Source: Bradyrhizobium lablabi (GTDB lineage Bacteria > Pseudomonadota > Alphaproteobacteria > Rhizobiales > Xanthobacteraceae). Taken from it: a stretch of DNA of 64,000 nucleotides. Shown here in pieces: positions 62,447-64,000 of the stretch; positions within the stretch are counted from its first letter, which is position 1; each line of letters begins with the position of its first letter. The position numbers and the translations under genes were made by a program. The DNA lies in NCBI RefSeq assembly GCF_018131005.1, contig NZ_JAFCJK010000009.1:186001-250000 (forward strand), read 5' to 3'. A model generated the notes under the pieces. The model did no database searches. It was not told the origin of the DNA and worked only from the letters and a program-made list of their open reading frames with translations.

Positions 62447-63400
62447 TTACACGAGCGGCAAGACCTCAGCCCTGAATTTCTGCATGGTCGCGAGGACTTC
62501 ATCCGCTGCAGACCCACCGAATCCAAAATCGATGCAGCCAACACCCATGTCGCGCAGCGCGCGGATATCGGCGGCAAGCAGCGCCGGCGAACCGGCGAAC
62601 AGACGATGTTCGCCGTCACTGGCCTGCGGTGGCGCGGTCTCGCCGAACACCGTAACCCGCAAGCCTAAGGCCACCACCTTAGGATCGCGACCCGCCTCAG
62701 TGACCATCTTGCGCAGGCGCGCCGCCTGGGTCTTGAAACGCGTCAAGCTATCGAGCGGATTCTGCGGGTTGGTACCGATCGGATACCAGGCATCGCCGAG
62801 GCGAGCAGCTCGCCGCAACGCCGGGCCGCTCTCGCCTCCGACCCAGATGGGCGGATGCGGCTTCTGCACGGGCTTCGGCGCGAAACCGATATTGGAGAAC
62901 CGGACGTGCTTGCCATCGAATTTCGGCGCACCCTTCGTCCAGAGCTCAACGAAGGCGCGCACATATTCGTCGGTCACCGTTCCGCGCGCATCGAAGTCCG
63001 GCGCGTCGATGGCCTCGAACTCCTCGCGCATCCAGCCCGCACCGATACCGAGCGTCAGCCGGCCACCCGAGAGCACGTCGATGGTCGAGAGGATCTTGGC
63101 GGTCAACACGGCCGGGCGATGCGGCACCACCATCACGGAGGTTACGAGACGCAGCCGTGTCGTTTTCGCGGCGATCCAGGCGATCTCCGTCAGCTGTTCG
63201 TGCCGCTCGCCGCGGGTGCCGCTGGGGAACTCCCCGGAGGCGCTGTAGGGATATTCGGCCGCGATCGACGTCGGGATCACAACGTGGTCGCTGAACGTTG
63301 CATAGTCGAAGCCCATCGCCTCGCCGCCGACCACGATCTTCGCAAGGTTGTCCGCGGCCGACAGGGGTCCGGCGGTCGGTGCGTTGAAACCAATCAGCAT
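62447..63400 (-). CDS. LLM class F420-dependent oxidoreductase
   Basis: 317 residues, a luciferase-like barrel. 'MGFDYATFSDHVVIP', 'LGIGAGWMREEFEAI', 'KPVQKPHPPIWVGGESGPALRRAARLGDAWYP' in pieces. The N-terminal 'ADNLAKIVVGGEAMGFD' and TIGR-type pattern are of the actinobacterial F420-dependent group. The divergent FO synthase gene, 111 bases away, supports use of reduced F420 as hydride donor. Substrate unknown. Confidence 0.9.
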   Translation of the reverse strand: MLIGFNAPTAGPLSAADNLAKIVVGGEAMGFDYATFSDHVVIPTSIAAEYPYSASGEFPSGTRGERHEQLTEIAWIAAKTTRLRLVTSVMVVPHRPAVLTAKILSTIDVLSGGRLTLGIGAGWMREEFEAIDAPDFDARGTVTDEYVRAFVELWTKGAPKFDGKHVRFSNIGFAPKPVQKPHPPIWVGGESGPALRRAARLGDAWYPIGTNPQNPLDSLTRFKTQAARLRKMVTEAGRDPKVVALGLRVTVFGETAPPQASDGEHRLFAGSPALLAADIRALRDMGVGCIDFGFGGSAADEVLATMQKFRAEVLPLV

Positions 63401-63511
63401 TTGTTGCGTCCTTCATTGCTTTGCACGCGTCGATGCGACACCATGTGGCCGCCAGACGGTGGGGGCAAGCGCATCCCGCGATGACACCCCTGACGGGGGA
63501 GACGAGCGATA

Positions 63512-64000
63512 ATGACGGCCGGTAGACAGACGAGGCGGCGGTTCGACGCGCCGCTGGCCGAACTGACAGCAGAAGCCGCGGCCTTGCGGGATTCCGCGCA
63601 CGGCCGACTGCTCTCCTACTCGCGCAAGGTCTTCATTCCCCTCACCAAGCTCTGCCGCGATGTCTGCCACTACTGCACATTTGCGCAGGTGCCCCGCAAG
63701 GGCAGGCCCATCTACCTCTCACCCGGCGAGGTGCTCGCCATCGCCCGCGCCGGCGCAGCCGCAGGGTGCACCGAGGCGCTGTTCACGCTGGGCGACAAGC
63801 CCGAGCTGCGATACCAGGCCGCGCGCGACGCATTGAAGGCGCTCGGTCATGAAACTACGATCTCCTATCTGACCGCGATGTGCGCGCTCGTCCTGCGCGA
63901 GACTGGATTGCTGCCGCATGCCAATCCCGGCGTGATGACGCGCGAGGAGGTCGCAAGCCTGCGCAAGGTGACGGCCAGCCAGGGCATCATGCTGGAGTCG
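63512..64000 (+). CDS. FO synthase (coenzyme F420 biosynthesis), 5' part
   Basis: The frame is open from ATG 63512 (GGGGGAG upstream) to the window edge, giving 163 residues. The radical SAM cluster is C48-x3-C52-x2-C55 in 'LTKLCRDVCHYCTFAQ', and 'RGAAAGCTEALFTLGDKPE'-like and 'ASQGIMLES' segments match CofG. In bacteria this domain is usually the first half of FbiC, which condenses tyrosine and a flavin precursor to the deazaflavin FO. The end is outside the window, so FbiC versus stand-alone CofG cannot be decided. Confidence 0.9.
   Translation, partial: MTAGRQTRRRFDAPLAELTAEAAALRDSAHGRLLSYSRKVFIPLTKLCRDVCHYCTFAQVPRKGRPIYLSPGEVLAIARAGAAAGCTEALFTLGDKPELRYQAARDALKALGHETTISYLTAMCALVLRETGLLPHANPGVMTREEVASLRKVTASQGIMLES

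Noticed and set aside
47545..62500. A second copy of the tRNA-Thr 3' end as an attachment site
   Set aside because: I looked for the T-arm/acceptor sequence downstream and found no convincing match up to the LLM genes.

Overview
The window reads as chromosomal DNA of an alphaproteobacterium of the Bradyrhizobium/Rhodopseudomonas type. The evidence is GC-rich codon use, many lone Bug-type (TctC) binding proteins and pfam04392-type ABC binding proteins, TRAP transporters, a conserved yacG-maf-phosphatase-UPF0262-hisD-DUF2948 block, and interspersed palindromic repeats that I recognise from Bradyrhizobium genomes. I ran no database search; family names rest on motif recognition.

Layout. 1-9 kb: end of a TRAP permease with its TAXI binding protein, a degenerate REC-EAL protein, small secreted proteins, a Bug protein, a Nudix hydrolase, a hotdog thioesterase and an aldo/keto reductase. 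9.6-13.5 kb: a complete TRAP operon (P-Q-M) whose M subunit carries a large insertion. 13.5-16.8 kb: katG divergent from an oxyR-like gene. 16.8-22.7 kb: repeat-rich DNA, a sorbosone-dehydrogenase-like protein, a serine hydrolase and small proteins. 22.8-29.7 kb: an electrophile/peroxide detoxification cluster (hydroxyacid dehydrogenase, Asp-nucleophile hydrolase, AhpD-like protein, LysR regulator, peroxiredoxin-like protein, old yellow enzyme). 29.8-36.6 kb: DUF1097 membrane protein, amidohydrolase, gamma-glutamyltransferase-like protein, a NarL-type two-component pair and a matrixin-like metalloprotease. 37-47 kb: tRNA-Phe, another Bug protein, the yacG-hisD block, two hydrolase/epimerase genes and a cyclic-nucleotide-domain flavoprotein paired with a UBP zinc finger.

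47.5-62 kb is an accessory region beginning at tRNA-Thr(GGT). Its left half looks like a decayed phage or phage-satellite replication module (Prim-Pol primase, winged-helix and Cys4 small proteins, several frameshifted genes). Its right half holds AT-richer singletons (two pfam04392 binding proteins, a formylglycine-generating-enzyme-like protein) and many orphan small genes. I see no integrase. The region ends in a multiply frameshifted luciferase-like (LLM) oxidoreductase pseudogene, followed by an intact LLM gene and the start of FO synthase (coenzyme F420 biosynthesis).

The most promising new observation is a repeated operator-like dyad, ATTCC-N5-GGAAT, found four times between 24.7 and 27.7 kb. 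Three of the sites are centred 98-102 bases upstream of a start codon (hydrolase operon, AhpD-like gene, a small membrane protein). The fourth lies upstream of the peroxiredoxin/old-yellow-enzyme pair, and one of the three also overlaps the ribosome binding site of the LysR gene. This suggests one LysR-controlled electrophile-stress regulon. Other points of interest are a triple CCTAG half-site array with 11-base periodicity next to the two-component genes, two frameshifts located at the same 10-base sequence in the primase island, and a perfect 12-bp hairpin between the TRAP binding-protein and permease genes.
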